Source: Fagopyrum homotropicum
Taxonomy: Eukaryota > Streptophyta > Magnoliopsida > Caryophyllales > Polygonaceae
Direction: 5' to 3'
DNA length: 64,000 bases
Assembly (NCBI GenBank): GCA_033239125.1
Contig: BSWB01000008.1
Location: forward strand, 12,988,001 to 13,052,000
Below the pieces are notes generated by a model. That model searched no databases and was not told the DNA's origin. It worked only from the letters and a program-made list of their open reading frames with translations. Positions 22,249 through 34,109 of this stretch are shown here, one piece after another (the first letter of the stretch is position 1; every line of letters starts with the position of its first letter). Position numbers and translations under genes: made by a program.

Positions 22249-24528
22249 TCACGAAGTTCTAAAATCTTCTTCCATTAGGATCTTATGCATGCATAGTGAA
22301 GGCTTGATTCCTACTAGATCCTCTATAGTGTAACCTAAGGCTTTCCTATGTTTCTTAAGAACAACCATAAGCTTACTATGTTCATCTATACTTAGGTCAG
22401 AACTAACAATTACCGGAAAGTTAGAATTAGGTCCTAGAAATGCATACCTTAGATGTGCGGGAAGTGGCTTCAATTCCATTACTATAGGACTCTCTAATGA
22501 CTCTTGAGGAGTGTCCAATGCTTCCTTAGAAGTCTCTAAGGGTATAGAAGTTATTGGAGAAGAATCAAAAGAAGTGGTAGAAAGAATGTAATTATCCTCA
22601 GATTTTCCCAAAATTACGGCTCCCCTGTTTCCTCCACGGCCGTGGTTTTGGGCGTGGAAGTCAATTACGGTGCCTCTTCTTGTTCCACGGCCGTGGTTTT
22701 GGCCGTGTAACTTACTAGAGTCCTCTGAATAGCTGATTACGGTCATGTTGGTGGAAACCACGGCCGTGGAATAGCACGATTGGCCGTGATTCCTCACGTT
22801 CTCTGACCCATTGTAGAGTTTTTTAAACTCTTCTTCATACACTTCCTTTTGCTTCTCTAAAGCTTCAATTTCCTCATTGCATTCCTCTTCTTCCCCTATG
22901 TCTATAATGCTCATAGTGATCACCTTTTGCAAGGGATCTTTGAAGAGGATCGAACTTACTTCCTCCCTAGATAGCTCTTCGTCATGGATGTTGAATATAT
23001 CCTCTTCAAAAGCTGGTTCTTTCATCAAAGTGGAAAGAACGAATTCTACCTTTTCCTCTTCTATGTCGAAGGCGAGTCTAGCATTCTTGCAATAAACCAT
23101 ACAACCGGATGTTGCAAGAAACGGTCTTCCGAGTATGATCGGGACCGGACTATCTGCAGGAATGTCAAGCACAACAAAATCTATGGGAACATAGAACTTA
23201 CCAAGCTTAACCGGGACGTCTTCAACTATGCCGACGGGACGAGTTATGGATCGATCTGCCATATATAACGTCATCTTCACCGGTTTAGGTTCGCCTAAAC
23301 CGATCTTCCTGCATAAGGCAAGCGGAATGATGCTAACGCTTGCTCCTAAATCACATAATGCATCATATGTGACATCTCCCACTCCTATGGGAACACAAAA
23401 TGACCCCGGATCCTTCAACTTTGGGGGCATCTTTTCTTTCATCGTCTTAATGAGATCCGACGAATCCGAACTCATCTTGACTTCTCCAAAATCCTCTAAT
23501 TTCCTCTTGTTAGAGAGGATCTCTTTTAAGAACTTTCCATAAGCTGACATACCTACAATTGCATCAATGAAAGGTATATTAATATGCAGTTTGCTCATGA
23601 GTTCAATAAACTTACCGAATTGCTTGTCTAGACGCGCTCTTGCTCTAGATTGTGGAAATGGTAGGGGAGGTTTGTAAGCTGGAGGAGAAATGTAGATGTC
23701 TTCCTTCTCCTTCCCCTTTTCCTTCTCTTTTTCGACGGGAATTTCCACAAACTTAGGCTGCGGGTCGGTGGTTGTTGCTCCGCTCCTAGTTGTGATAGCC
23801 ATCACCCTTCCTCTTGGGTTATCCTCCGTCTTTCCTGGAAGTTTTTCTTGATTCCTAGGAACTTCCTCAGCATTGCTAAACATTTGGTTTTCTAAAACTT
23901 TTTGGGCTTTATCAACCTTAGTAATGTGACTCTCCAATCCTTGAAGCTTTCCCAAAATTGTTTCCAACGTGGGATCGGGCTTCTCTTTCCCCGAAGTGCT
24001 TCCACTATTAGATGTTTGCCCCTGACTTTTCAAAGGAATGGAAGAAGAAGAAGGTGGAGTTAGTGAATTTCCTGAATTGGGATAAGAATTACCGGAATTT
24101 TGTTGTTGGTTGGAATGCCAATTGTTGTTGTTTGAACCCCTATTGTTGTTCCAATTGTTATTCCGGTTGTTGTTGTTGTTCCAATTGTTCCGGTTGTTGT
24201 TCCGGTTGCTGCGATTTGTGTTCTCATTCCCATTGTGGTTATTGTTATTCCCTAAATAACCAACATCTTGCTCCTTTTGCTTTGGGAAGCTAGCCTTGAT
24301 GACTTCCTTCAATTCTTTAATCTCGGAGTTGAGAGAAAAGATTTGAGTTTGAGCGGCTTGTGTTAGCTTTGCTCCTTGCTCCACTCGATTTGCTTCTACT
24401 TTCCGGTGAGAATACTTCTCAATGAATCGGGCTTGCTTCTCAATGAAGTCCCAAGCGTCATCTTCCCTCATGTCCATGAATGTACCATATGAAAGGGATT
24501 GAAGCTTGAATTGTGTTTCCATATCCAA
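22249..24528 (-). pseudogene. Gag C-terminal part and protease of element B
   Basis: A 759-codon minus-strand frame. Residues about 1-60 are the end of the gag core; 93-150 are Asn-rich low complexity in place of a zinc knuckle; protease lies at about 380-490 with D-L-G-A-S at 392-396 as the active-site motif and VPIILGRPFLATSG as the flap-side ILGRPF block. Then follows an acidic linker that contains three perfect CCACGGCCGTGG palindromes (22634-22645, 22685-22696, 22758-22769), read as repeated QNHGRG peptides. The frame ends at TGA before QPQRRLNP; D has Arg (CGG) here, so this is probably a CGA-to-TGA change and RT once followed in frame. Confidence 0.9.
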
Positions 24529-26866
24529 CCCTTATAGTATATCTCCAATAGCTCCAATTTGGAAATGCCATGATGTGGGCAATCCAATAGTAAATCCTGA
24601 AATCTTTCCCAAGACTGGAACAAACTTTCATTAGATCTCATAGAAAATGCATTAATCTTACCTCTCAACTCCGCCGTCTTGGATGGCGGAAAGAATTTGG
24701 TGAGGAACTCCGAAGAAAGATCCTCCCATGTAGGGGTGTCAATGGGTTGGGGATTCCCCAAAATTCGCGGGTATTACCCGCCATGGGGATGGAGATGGGG
24801 ATTTTAAACGGGTATGGGGACGGGGATGGGTTAAAAATTGATTCCCCGCTTGGGTATGGGGACGGGGATGAAGATAGGGGTATTCGCCCCACTCCCCGAT
24901 CCGAACCCGAACCCGACGAGGAACCTCGACGGGGAACCCGACGGGGAACTTGGTGGGGAATCCGACGTGGAATCCAAAAAAAATTGTGTTTATTTTAGAC
25001 TTTCATTGTAGTTTCAAGTTTAATTGAAATTTAATTCAGAAACTGTATTTAAATTTAAATTGCCGATAATTTTAAAATTTCAAACTATATACACTTTTAT
25101 GCTTTTAAGAATTAAGAGTATCATACTCATTCCTATAATCATACTTGCATAAAAATCTATTTAAAAAAAATTTTTAAGGTTATATTTTTGTATGAGTATT
25201 ATATGTGTAAATTATGTTAATGCTAAGTGAAGTAAATGCTAACCTATTATGGTAGGCATGTTAATGATGTTTGTAGTAGTGATGGTTGAGAATAATTATG
25301 AATTGTTCTTTCTACTATTATTGGTTTTATTTGTAGGTTTTTAGGGTCTGTTATTTTTCATGAGATTAAACATTGAATTCCAACAGATTTTGATTTTGCA
25401 GTTATGAATAGTTCTTTTTCTACTGTTATTAGTTTTATTTGTAGGTTACTAAGATCTGTTCTTTTTCATGAGATTAGATAGTGGTGATTGAAAACAATTA
25501 AAATGCGCTGAATTTGATGAAGGGGTGCAACACTGCAACAAAATAATCCCTTCCTTACAGTAAATTGCAAAAGCAATTGTTAACAATTGTTATTAATGTT
25601 TTGGCTATCAAGGCGTTGGGGTACACGTTGCGTGCTACTAACTACAAGGATGAGCATATATGCATAACAACATCACCACTTCATATAATGTAGTATCTGT
25701 TGCATTGAGAATTAGTATCAAATACATGTCACAATGATTATTCATGTCAAGTCATCATTTAAATCCATAATAAGGATTTGATTTAGTCACACTTATTATG
25801 TTTAAAAAATATTCAAAAAAGCTAAATAAACTTGAGGACAAAAATATGGGGACGAGGAATTCCCCGATGGGGACGAATATCCGACATAGATGGGGAATTT
25901 TGCGGGGAAAACTTCTAAAACTTTAAAATGGGAAAAATTAAACGGGGACGGGGATTCCCCGATGGGGACGAATATCCGACGGGGACGGGGATGGGGACAC
26001 TTTTCAATACCCGAACGGGTATGGAGATGGGGATGGGGGGCATTATACTAAGCGGGGATGGGATTGAATATAGTACTCCCCGATCCATACCCGACCCATC
26101 GACATCCCTACTCCCATGTGTTGAGTCTTCCATTTGGAAGAGCTTGATACCAAGATAAAGCTTTCCCTTTCAAAGAGAAGAAGAATGACTTGATCTTGTA
26201 ATTGTTGGTAGTTGCATTCTTTGGCTTCATTGTCTCCATCAAGATCTCAAAATTCTGTAAATGTTGATGTGGAGATTCAGCACTCGTTCCTCCAAACTGA
26301 CTTTGGCGAACGATGGTAATAACTTGTGGGTTGAAGCTGAACCCCTGCATATCATCAACATCAAAGTTCACACCTAGACGCCGTGGTTGCTGAATTGGAT
26401 CCATTCTTTGGCCAAGAGTTCTTGGCTCTTCATCCACACGAGCGGCTCTCGCACCCCCAGTCGGGACACGATAATTGGCATCCGGTCTTGGATTATATTG
26501 ATTCATGTTGATCGTCGGATTAATGTCCTCTAGCGGTGGCATGGAAGAGTCGCTATCCTCATCGGATGAGTTGGTTCTAACCGATCTTGCCAGTTTCCTC
26601 CTCTTCTTCTTCTTGGAATCACTCAATTCCAGCCTCATTTGAAACATCATGTCCCTGAGCTCATCAATTTGCAATTGATGACGGTCCGATTCTTCCTTGC
26701 GAGTCTTCTCGCTCCATCTAAGTTGAGCTTCGGATTCCTCCAACTCTGCTTGAAGATCCCGCTCCTTGTTTTCAGCCATCTTTCTTTCTTTGAGCTTCTT
26801 CCTCAAAGTCTTCTCAAGTTCTTGATCAAGAGGTAAGAGGTCTTTGTTGTTCCTAGACCTGCGCAT
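24468..26866 (-). pseudogene. Gag N-terminal part of element B, split by a hAT element
   Basis: Starts MRRSRNNKDLLPLDQELEK at 26866, matching MRRTRAGKEIILYDPE of D. It has a charged coiled-coil region (AENKERDLQAELEESEAQL), then the gag core (RQSQFGGTSAESPHQHLQNF, FFFSLKGKALSWYQALP). The hAT-type element 24731-26110 interrupts it after LNTWE; the core continues as FLTKFFPPSKTAELRGKINA and LLDCPHHGISKLELLEIYYKG, then shifts frame near 24530 to join the 22249-24528 frame. Gag builds the particle that packages element RNA. Confidence 0.88.
24731..26110. mobile_element. Non-autonomous hAT-type DNA transposon
   Basis: 1380 bp bounded by inverted ends TAGGGGTGTCAATGGGT and, from the right, TAGGGATGTCGATGGGT (15 of 17 match), flanked by a perfect 8-bp target duplication CTCCCATG (24723-24730 and 26111-26118). 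An 8-bp duplication is the hAT hallmark. Subterminal zones are rich in GGGGATGGGGA/ACGGGGA repeats; the centre is AT-rich with no transposase frame. It sits in the gag of element B. Confidence 0.93.
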
Positions 26867-26968
26867 ATACCTAAGGCAACCTGCAAATATCACTCAAAGG
26901 AGATATCAAATAACAAGGGAAAGCTCCCAAGCTTGACAACCGATGACCGAATTCGGCCTAAACCAAAT

Positions 26969-26985
26969 CCCCGGCAACGGCGCCA
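26969..26985 (-). other. Primer-binding site of element B
   Basis: Minus strand TGGCGCCGTTGCCGGGG, ten bases inside the 5' LTR, the typical Athila/Tat primer site. The same 17 bases occur in D (41495) and H (61157). Confidence 0.9.
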
Positions 26986-26995
26986 AAAACTTGTT

Positions 26996-28659
26996 TGTCA
27001 CTTAGCGTGCGTGCAAATAAGCTTTAAATTTATAAAACTAGAATCAAGCAAGCGAACCCGCAGTGTATGGATCGGCGTAGTAAAGCAAGAATTCAAGAGT
27101 ATCGAACACAGGGATTTGGGGGGAACAAATTCAGTTGTAAAGTTGTCAAGCAAGTAAAAAGGGTAAAGCTTTGCAAATATATTGGGAAAACAGCAACCCT
27201 AAAGATCCAGGTATCTAATTGTGGCAATCGATTCAAGATATACTAAAGAATTAAGGACAGAGTTAGGAGTTGCAAAGGTATACTAAGGTAAAGCAATGTA
27301 CGGTGAAGTTCCAAGGCTTTATATGACTTATCTAGAAATACTCTCTATAAAGGTTGTTGAGGCTTCAGTATAGAAAGGATCTAAAGACAAGAATTAATCT
27401 CAAATACCCAAACTTGTAACCCAAGGATCAAAACTAACTAAACCGATTAAGGTTGTGACACTCGAAATCGAAGTAGAGGTTGTTGAGGCTTCACTACTAC
27501 CTAGAAAAGGGCAAGCCAAGACTAGATTAAAGCTAATCTTTAACCTTGATCAAAGTAAAAGCAAAATTTGTAAACTGGTATAAATTACGGGCAGATCTTG
27601 AGTTCCACGGCTGTGGAATCTCAAGAACAAACCGTGATTTTGGTTCGTCGGCAAAATCTTTGTAACTCTCAGGGTCCAATCTGTTACGATCGATCTATCA
27701 TCATCTAAGCCACAACTATCAACCCTTCACCTTAGAATTGCTAAAGGGTTTTAGCCAATAACTGTCATTATAATATCAAATTCAAGTTTAAGAAGAATGA
27801 AAGATGAAACCTTCGGAAACCTTCAATAAAACTCAAATCAATCTCAAATCCACACACAAAAGGAATAATGTATATCGGATTCGGAAGCAAACACAAACCA
27901 ATAACAATCCTTGATAAGAATGAAGAACGGGATGTCAATCCGTCTTCTAATCAAACCTAAGGACAAAAGGCGTAACTTCCGCCACAAGCAACTCCCAAAT
28001 CTTCAAACCCTCGCGAATCCTGTTTGCAAGTGCCAATCTCCGGACGTCTAATGCAGCCCTAAGCATGTGTGTCAAATTCTCTCCTCTCCAGCCTTTTTAT
28101 AAGAAAGGATAAAATAACCGTCCGGCCCATGTGCGTAAATGATGTGGCAATAATTAATTCGACAAAAGATCGCCTAAATCACGGTCTCATGGAGTTCCAC
28201 GACCGTGGTTTAGAGCGTAGAAGTGGATTACGGTTCCATATAATTTCCACGACCGTACTTTATACCGTGTAACTCTCTGGAATACTCCACGTTCATGATG
28301 TCAAGATCCACGGCCGTGGTTTAGAGCGTGGACTTCTCTACGACCGTATTTTAGAGCGTGGAAGTGTAGATTGCTTGTGGTTTCCTTTGTGTCGTGCGAT
28401 TCCTCATCCTAGCATCTCCTTTGACTTCTTTGATGTGTCCTAAATCCTTGGATGTGCTCAAATCTTCTCCCATCTCTCTCTAATGGTTCGGTTTTAGCTC
28501 TTATTCACCTATAATCAACACAAAGCTAATGTAGTCCTCCATATCGAAAATATAGACAAACTAGCTAACAAATACTTCAATGCCTTATCAATGAACACTA
28601 TAATGGATGAAAAACAATTAGAAAAAGTCCCTAGAGTATCACAATATTTCATGCTAACA
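26996..28659 (-). repeat. 5' LTR of element B
   Basis: 1664 bp, collinear with 11114-12783. Palindrome cluster at 28180-28370 including a perfect CCACGGCCGTGG (28308-28319), TATA box TTATAAAA on the minus strand (28095-28102), second cluster at 27588-27650 where the palindrome has one change (CCACGGCTGTGG, 27605-27616). The inner end lacks about four bases (TGTCAC instead of TGTTCGCCAC). Confidence 0.93.
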
Positions 28660-29572
28660 AGTACGATGAGCAAAACAACTTCAACGAGTTCTCCGGTGAT
28701 GAGTCCGATTTAGAACGGGAAGCACATGCCCGTCCGTGGCACCCACCCGTCATAGACTCTTATGTGAACCAAGACCGAGGTGAAGAATGGTTCCTTCCCC
28801 AAATCCACCTAGGCATGCACCACCCGTTCATAGGCACCAACGGCCTCAAGGCGGCCACCGACGAGCCCGTGCCGATGATGCCTACATTCCACCGCCCCGG
28901 CCGGACCCCTACCGAGCTCATAGGGAAAGTAAGGTTGCGTTCCCTACCTTTCATGGTGAATATGATCCGTGTGTTTTTCTTGATTGGGCGCAGGATATGA
29001 AACGAGCATTAAAACATTGTCATTATGAGGAGGAATATGAGAAAATTGAGGCGGCAACTCTATACTTTGAAGGAGATGCCAAGTCTTGGTGGAACCGGTA
29101 TGAGTTCACTCGTGAGAGGCGAGGATGGGCACCGATTGAGACCTTTGAGCAATTGATCTATTGCATGACCAAGAAGTACGTGCCCGAGGACTTTAAGAAT
29201 GATATGCGGTTGCAAATTTTCGAGTTCAAACAAGGCAACCTCACTCCGGTGGCTTACTTGGCCAAACTTGAGGACATGCACATTAAGGCCGGCGTCTCGG
29301 CCTCCCCCTCCGCCCTTCGCACCAAATTCATGAGTGGGCTTAATGCCTCAATCCGGCGGCCGCTCAAGATTGTCCCATTCAAGGATTTGGGAGCATTATG
29401 TTATGCCACCATGAAGCTATATAAACAACAACTCAAAACACGGCGGTATTCTAGGTATATCTCTTCCTCGAGTCAATATCTTTATCCATCTAACACACGT
29501 TCTCGAGATGCGCCTAGTCCTCCAAATACCGACGCTTCTAAAGGAGCCCAACGGACGGGTCCCTCCAATAGG
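28660..29572 (+). pseudogene. Gag core of element C (second part)
   Basis: Resumes the gag cut at 11113. From 28662 the frame reads YDEQNNFNEF and on to PVPMMPTFHRP, then changes frame near 28870-28930 into the conserved gag core: KVAFPTFHGEYDPCVFLDW, TLYFEGDAKSWWNRYEF, FVPEDF-like YVPEDFKNDMRLQIFEFKQG, LRTKFMSGLNASIRRPLKIV, ending TGPSNR at 29572. This is the retrotransposon gag domain of chromovirus type. The zinc knuckle and everything downstream were lost at the junction with F. Confidence 0.85.
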
Positions 29573-30654
29573 CACCCTTTTGAAAACGTAGAACCCTTGC
29601 GGATTCTGTATATTTATCTATTCGACCTTGAGAAGATTTTGAGTGCCATTGTTGCCAACCAAGAGCTCTGATACCATATTGTAACACCCTAAGCCCTGGG
29701 AACTCATAGCGTTACGGGCTAGGACCTCACAATGGGTCCCGACCCTTAGAGTAGCAACGACACAACGGATCTTACAACAAGACACAAATAAACAAAAACC
29801 AAAACTCAATATAAAATAAAAGGTTTAACAAGGGAAGTGTAATGGACTCGCAGCCGAATTCAAAACAAACTAAAAGAACAACAATTGAAATATAAACCTG
29901 ATACTGTCCTATAATGCACGGGAACCCCAACTGGCCACACCATCCGGATCACTCAGCAGTATCCCTAATCTGCGTAAGATCTACAACATCGGTTTAAACC
30001 GTTAGCTATCATTCTAGATATCAGAAAGACAATAAAGGCACAAACACACATAAGGTAATATAAACATACAACATGCTCACACTCAACCGGTTATTATCTT
30101 TTATTAAGGTTAATCCCTTTACTAATTCAACTTATATTGTCACACGAGGATCACTTATGATCTCGCCTCTGTCCCCTTTAACCAACAGGAATAGAGCGGA
30201 TGCATCCCTTTGTCACCTACTGGACTGGTCGCAAGAGAACCTCCCATTTTTCCCATTTTGAACTGGATAAGTGGTAACCGCCCGGTTATAATACACTTGC
30301 GCCGATTAAGGTATAACAAGGTCAATCCTAGTCTGGTTATCAGTTATAACAAAAAAACAACAACACAACAAGCCAAAACAATCAAACTAGTATACGGAAT
30401 GCAGCTAAGTAAGTCCAAGGGACTTACCTCACTCGAAGGTAATTCGCAGATCAACAACAACTCAATTTTCCGCAGGAAAGAAGGAAGTGAAAGCTTGTTC
30501 ACACAAGGCGTCACAAATCAGGAACTAAAATAATTGCTAGAAGTCTACAACTTCTAGTCTCCATGATCTTTAAGAGATCTCCGCAAGCTAGGGTCACAAA
30601 CCCTAGACTTACAGATCACCAAGGGTCAACAATAACCACAAAAGCCAAGGAATG
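29573..30654 (-). repeat. Element F: leader, primer site and 3' part of its 5' LTR
   Basis: Minus strand. The LTR ends GGTGTTACA at 29680; next comes the primer site TGGTATCAGAGC (29676-29665, perfect tRNA-Met type) and about 90 bp of leader, all collinear with E (32402-32505). It stops at CACCCTTTTG (29573) against the gag of C. The LTR part (29680-30654) aligns with the reverse complement of the E LTR and is interrupted at 30654 by E. Confidence 0.88.
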
Positions 30655-32401
30655 TGTAAGATCCCAATATTCACCTTCACCGCGGGGCAGTGAAGGAGGC
30701 CGCCCCAGCGGCCTTGGTGTCTGTCACCGCCCCCGCAGTGATAAGGGGCCGCCCCTACGACTGAGGTGATCCGCCCTTGCGGATGCGTTGTAGATCACGC
30801 ACGATCTGTTTTCGTTCGTTTTATCTTCCTTCCAAAGATAGAATATTCGATCTTCTATCTTATGGGCCGGTTTTCTTATCTTCTTCCTAACCCTAGACGT
30901 CCTTTTCATCAATCTTTCCCGCCTCTGTTATATATATAATCGTCTTTTCTTCTTTTTCCCGTTTCTTGCTTACGTCTTCTTCAAACCTCGAGTGATGCAG
31001 CTTTGCTCCCTATGTTCTTGCTGAACGTGTAAGTTCTTCCTCCCTTGTTCTTCATCACGTTCATGTGTTGCTGCACCTTGTTTCTCTTCTTCTTCGTTTC
31101 CTCTTTTCTTCTTCTCCAAGAATCAAGTTTGACACTTGATTCTTGTGGAGCATTCCGTTGATGATCCATTGATATTCACAAGCTCCCTTGGTTGAGTTGT
31201 TACGTGGTTGTGTGTTGAGAAATGCAAGCCTTCGCCCTTGTTGTGTTCCTTGCTATCGAAGTAGTCGACAACGCTTTTGCATTGAAAGCTGCCCCCGCGC
31301 CTTTGTTGTGCCGCCCCCGCGGATTTCTGCCCCTGCACTTGTCCATCCCGCCCCCATGGTTTCCTATGTAGTAACTCCGGCTCTTGTGAGTTTCTTCCTT
31401 CCTTGCTTTCCTCGTCCCTTTCCTTGTTCCTTCAAGATGTTCCTTGGCCCCTGAGTGTTTTGTAAGACTAAGGTTGAGATCTTAACTTGTGTAGATCTCT
31501 TAGAGATCATGGAAAGTAGAAGTTATAGACTTCTAGCATTCGTTTCGGTTCTTGATTCTTGATGCTTGTGTGAACAGGCTTTCCTTTCTCCTTTCCTGAG
31601 GGAAACTAAGCCGTTCTCTGAGCGGTTGCTAAGTTTTAGATTACCTTCAAGTAAGGTAAGTCCCTTGGACTTACTTAGCTTCATTCCGCGTATTGGTTTG
31701 ATTGTATTGACTTTCTTGTGTTGTTTATTGTTGTTATAACTGATAACCGGAATAGGATTCACCTTTGTTATACCTTAATTGGCCCAGGTGTATTATAACC
31801 GGGTGGTTACCGCTTGTCCAGTTCAGAATGGGGAAACTGGGAGGTGCTCTCGCGACTAGTCCAAGAGGTGACAGACGGATGCATGTGTTCTATTCCTTTT
31901 GGTGAAAGGGGGGAGGCGAGATCGTAGCGATACTCGTGTAACAACCATAGGTTGAATTAGTAATTGGATAACTTAATGATAGATAATAAGTGGCTGAGTT
32001 GAGCATGTTATGTGTTTACTGTACCTAATGCGTGTTTGTGCCTTTACTGTTTTTCTGATATCTAGAATGTTAGCTAACGGTTTATACCGATGTTGTAGAT
32101 GTTCCACAGGTTCAGGATGTTGCTGAATGATCTGGATGGTGTGTTCAGCCGGGGTTCCTGTACATTATAGGATGGGGTAAGATTTATGTTAATGTTGTTG
32201 CTTTCTCTCTTATTTTGAACTCGGCTGCGAGTGTTTTTTGCTTTCCTTTGTTTAAACCTTTGGTTTTATTTTGAGTTTTGGATTTTCATTCGTTTGTGCC
32301 TTGTTGTAAGATTCGTTGTGTCGTTGCTACTCTGTGGGTCAGGACCCATTGTGAGGTTTTAGCCCGTAGCGCTTCGAGTTCCCAAAACTTGGGGTGTTAC
32401 A
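30655..32401 (+). repeat. 5' LTR and primer site of element E
   Basis: 1747 bp, TGTAAGATCC to GGTGTTACA, followed by TGGTATCAAAGC (32405-32416), a tRNA-Met-type primer site. Bases 30675-30783 form a row of five hairpin units with the core CCGC-CCCN-GCGG and different complementary arms (AGGCCGC/GCGGCCT at about 30696-30713; ATCCGC/GCGGAT at about 30769-30784). A TATA box (30929-30938) follows, and a second, looser group of CCGCCCC motifs lies at 31290-31370. Confidence 0.92.
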
Positions 32402-32672
32402 ATATGGTATCAAAGCAGGTTGGCAACAATGGCACTCGAAATCTTCTAAAGGTCGGATAGATAAATAAATAGAACCCGTAAGGTGTCTACGTTTTCAAAA
32501 GGGTGTTTCGATTTGTAACTTGTCGGTTTGGGATAGATATACGAGCGACCACCATTACCTCCGCAGATCTCAGCCATGTAGTTTCTTTGATGTTGGCCTT
32601 CATGTGATTTTTTTTTGGATTTCTGCTTTAGTTGTAGCATGGCCTTATATATAGTCTTATATATCTATATCC

Positions 32673-34080
32673 ATGTCGCAGATGGCGCGTACTAGAGCTA
32701 CATTTGCTATGGGTCGAGGAAGGGGTCGACCACCTCTTCCACTTGCCGTCCGTGGACAAGGACGTGTATGAAGACCTCCACTAGCTAGAGGTCAGGGCCA
32801 AGCCCCAGTTGCTGATCCGCCTATCGCTGAGGCGTTCGCTGAAGAAGTTGCTGAGAGCGTTGTTCCTGAGGCTGGGAACGAGACCGCTACTAGGTCCGGA
32901 GCACATCGAGTGTAGTCGACCGAGTCTGGACGAGTATCCATTGGAGTCTCTGCATACCGCGACTATGTGCAAAGAGTTGAGGAGACTATCAGGACTAGAG
33001 GACCCGCACCAGCACCGCCAGTTCCCGCTTGATCAGTTGAGGTTTCACAAAGAGTTACACATATAGTTGTCCTGCCTAATAGAGTTGTTGAGGTTGTTAG
33101 AGCGCCGGCTGACGCGAGAAAGACGAAGCCTAAAAGTTGGTTGAAGGCTTTTGACCAGCTAAAGGTTCCAACGTTCATGGGGAAGACCAGGTTAGAGGTG
33201 GAGTAGTGGCTAGGACAGCTGGATTATGCTTTGGAGGCCATCAGTTGCCTAGAGGGACGTCAGGTCAACATAGCACAGACGCAGCTGAAGGATTAGACTC
33301 ATTCCTAGTGGAGGACCATGCGTAGAAAGGTCACTGGCTATGAGCAGATGAAGACGGTGATCATAGATCGTTACTGTCATGCAGCTATGAGGAGGCATCG
33401 TCTTTAGGATTTCCTCAAGGTTGGATTCAAGGATTTTCCTATTGTTGAGATCATTAGCAATTTTCAAGAGGAGCTATCATTGTTGGGTCCGTATGCACCA
33501 CTTGAGGATCAGCATGTTTACTTGTTCTCTCGGAGATTGAGAGAGTCGACACGCTCTTATCTTGCTGGTTTCCGTTGTGATTCTTTGACAGACTATCAAG
33601 ATAGAGCTTTTGCTTATGAGAGAAACCGATCGGGTCAGAGGAGAGCTTCTCATACAGGAGGTCCAGAGAAGAGACAAAGGACTGGACCAACCAGTGTTGG
33701 AGCTGGAGCATCGGGTTTTGGGCATAGTTAGACGTCGGGACGTTCTAGTTTCCAGAAATCTGTAAAGAGTTCTGACAGAGGACAACACTGCTTTAAATAC
33801 GGAGGTGTCGGACATATGAGAGCTGATTGTAAGAAGACTGTTGTGACCTGCTTCTCTTGTGGCAAGCTAGGACATAGGGTTGCGTTTCGCCATCAGGGCA
33901 AGGCGCCATCTCAGCAGGGATCTTCACCTTCTAGCGTTGGACAGAGACCTCAGTACCAGTAGCAGCAGCAGAGAGTTCTTGGTTCAACCACTCCTCAGGG
34001 TTCCACTCCGGGTCAGGGCAGAGGACGAGGAGGTGGTACTTCCGACACCAGAGGTGCTTCAGCTAGAGTCAATGAATTGA
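32673..34080 (+). pseudogene. Gag of element E
   Basis: Begins MSQMARTRATFAMGRGRGRP at 32673. Gag core blocks VPTFMGKTRLEVE and WLGQLDYALEAI, then SRRLRESTRSYLAGF and RNRSGQRRASHTGG are visible across frames. Two zinc-knuckle remnants follow (about 33790-33900): HCFKYGGVGHMRADC, in which the second Cys is Tyr, and CFSCGKLGHRVAFR, in which the last Cys is replaced. At least five in-frame stops occur, several explained by CAG-to-TAG or TGG-to-TAG changes. Gag would assemble the particle and bind RNA; this copy cannot. Confidence 0.85.
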
Positions 34081-34109
34081 GGAGTGTAGTGGAGCCAACC
34101 GCTCTAGCA

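Larger units (their letters stand above)
11114..28659 (-). mobile_element. Element B: near full-length Athila-type LTR retrotransposon
   Basis: Minus strand, 17,546 bp including inserted DNA: 5' LTR (28659-26996), primer site (26985-26969), gag, protease, RT, RNase H, integrase, pol-ORF hairpin, internal promoter, ATHILA ORF-1-like gene, 3' untranslated region and 3' LTR (12783-11114). Flanking 5-bp target duplications read AGTAT (11109-11113) and AGTAC (28660-28664), one mismatch. The two LTRs differ at about nine of the first 310 aligned bases by eye, so insertion is fairly recent. A Helitron and a hAT-type element lie inside. Family palindrome: CCACGGCCGTGG. Confidence 0.95.
8872..29572 (+). 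mobile_element. Element C: CRM-like chromovirus, 5' half, split by element B
   Basis: Plus-strand element with 5' LTR (8872-9666), tRNA-Met-type primer site, leader and gag (10461-11113 and 28660-29572). Its gag is interrupted by the whole of B. The element ends abruptly at 29572 against the leader of F; protease, RT, integrase and the 3' LTR are absent, as is the N-terminal gag of F, so one deletion removed both. Clade assignment (CRM or a near relative) rests on gag similarity and on the coding tail found inside the LTR. Confidence 0.75.
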
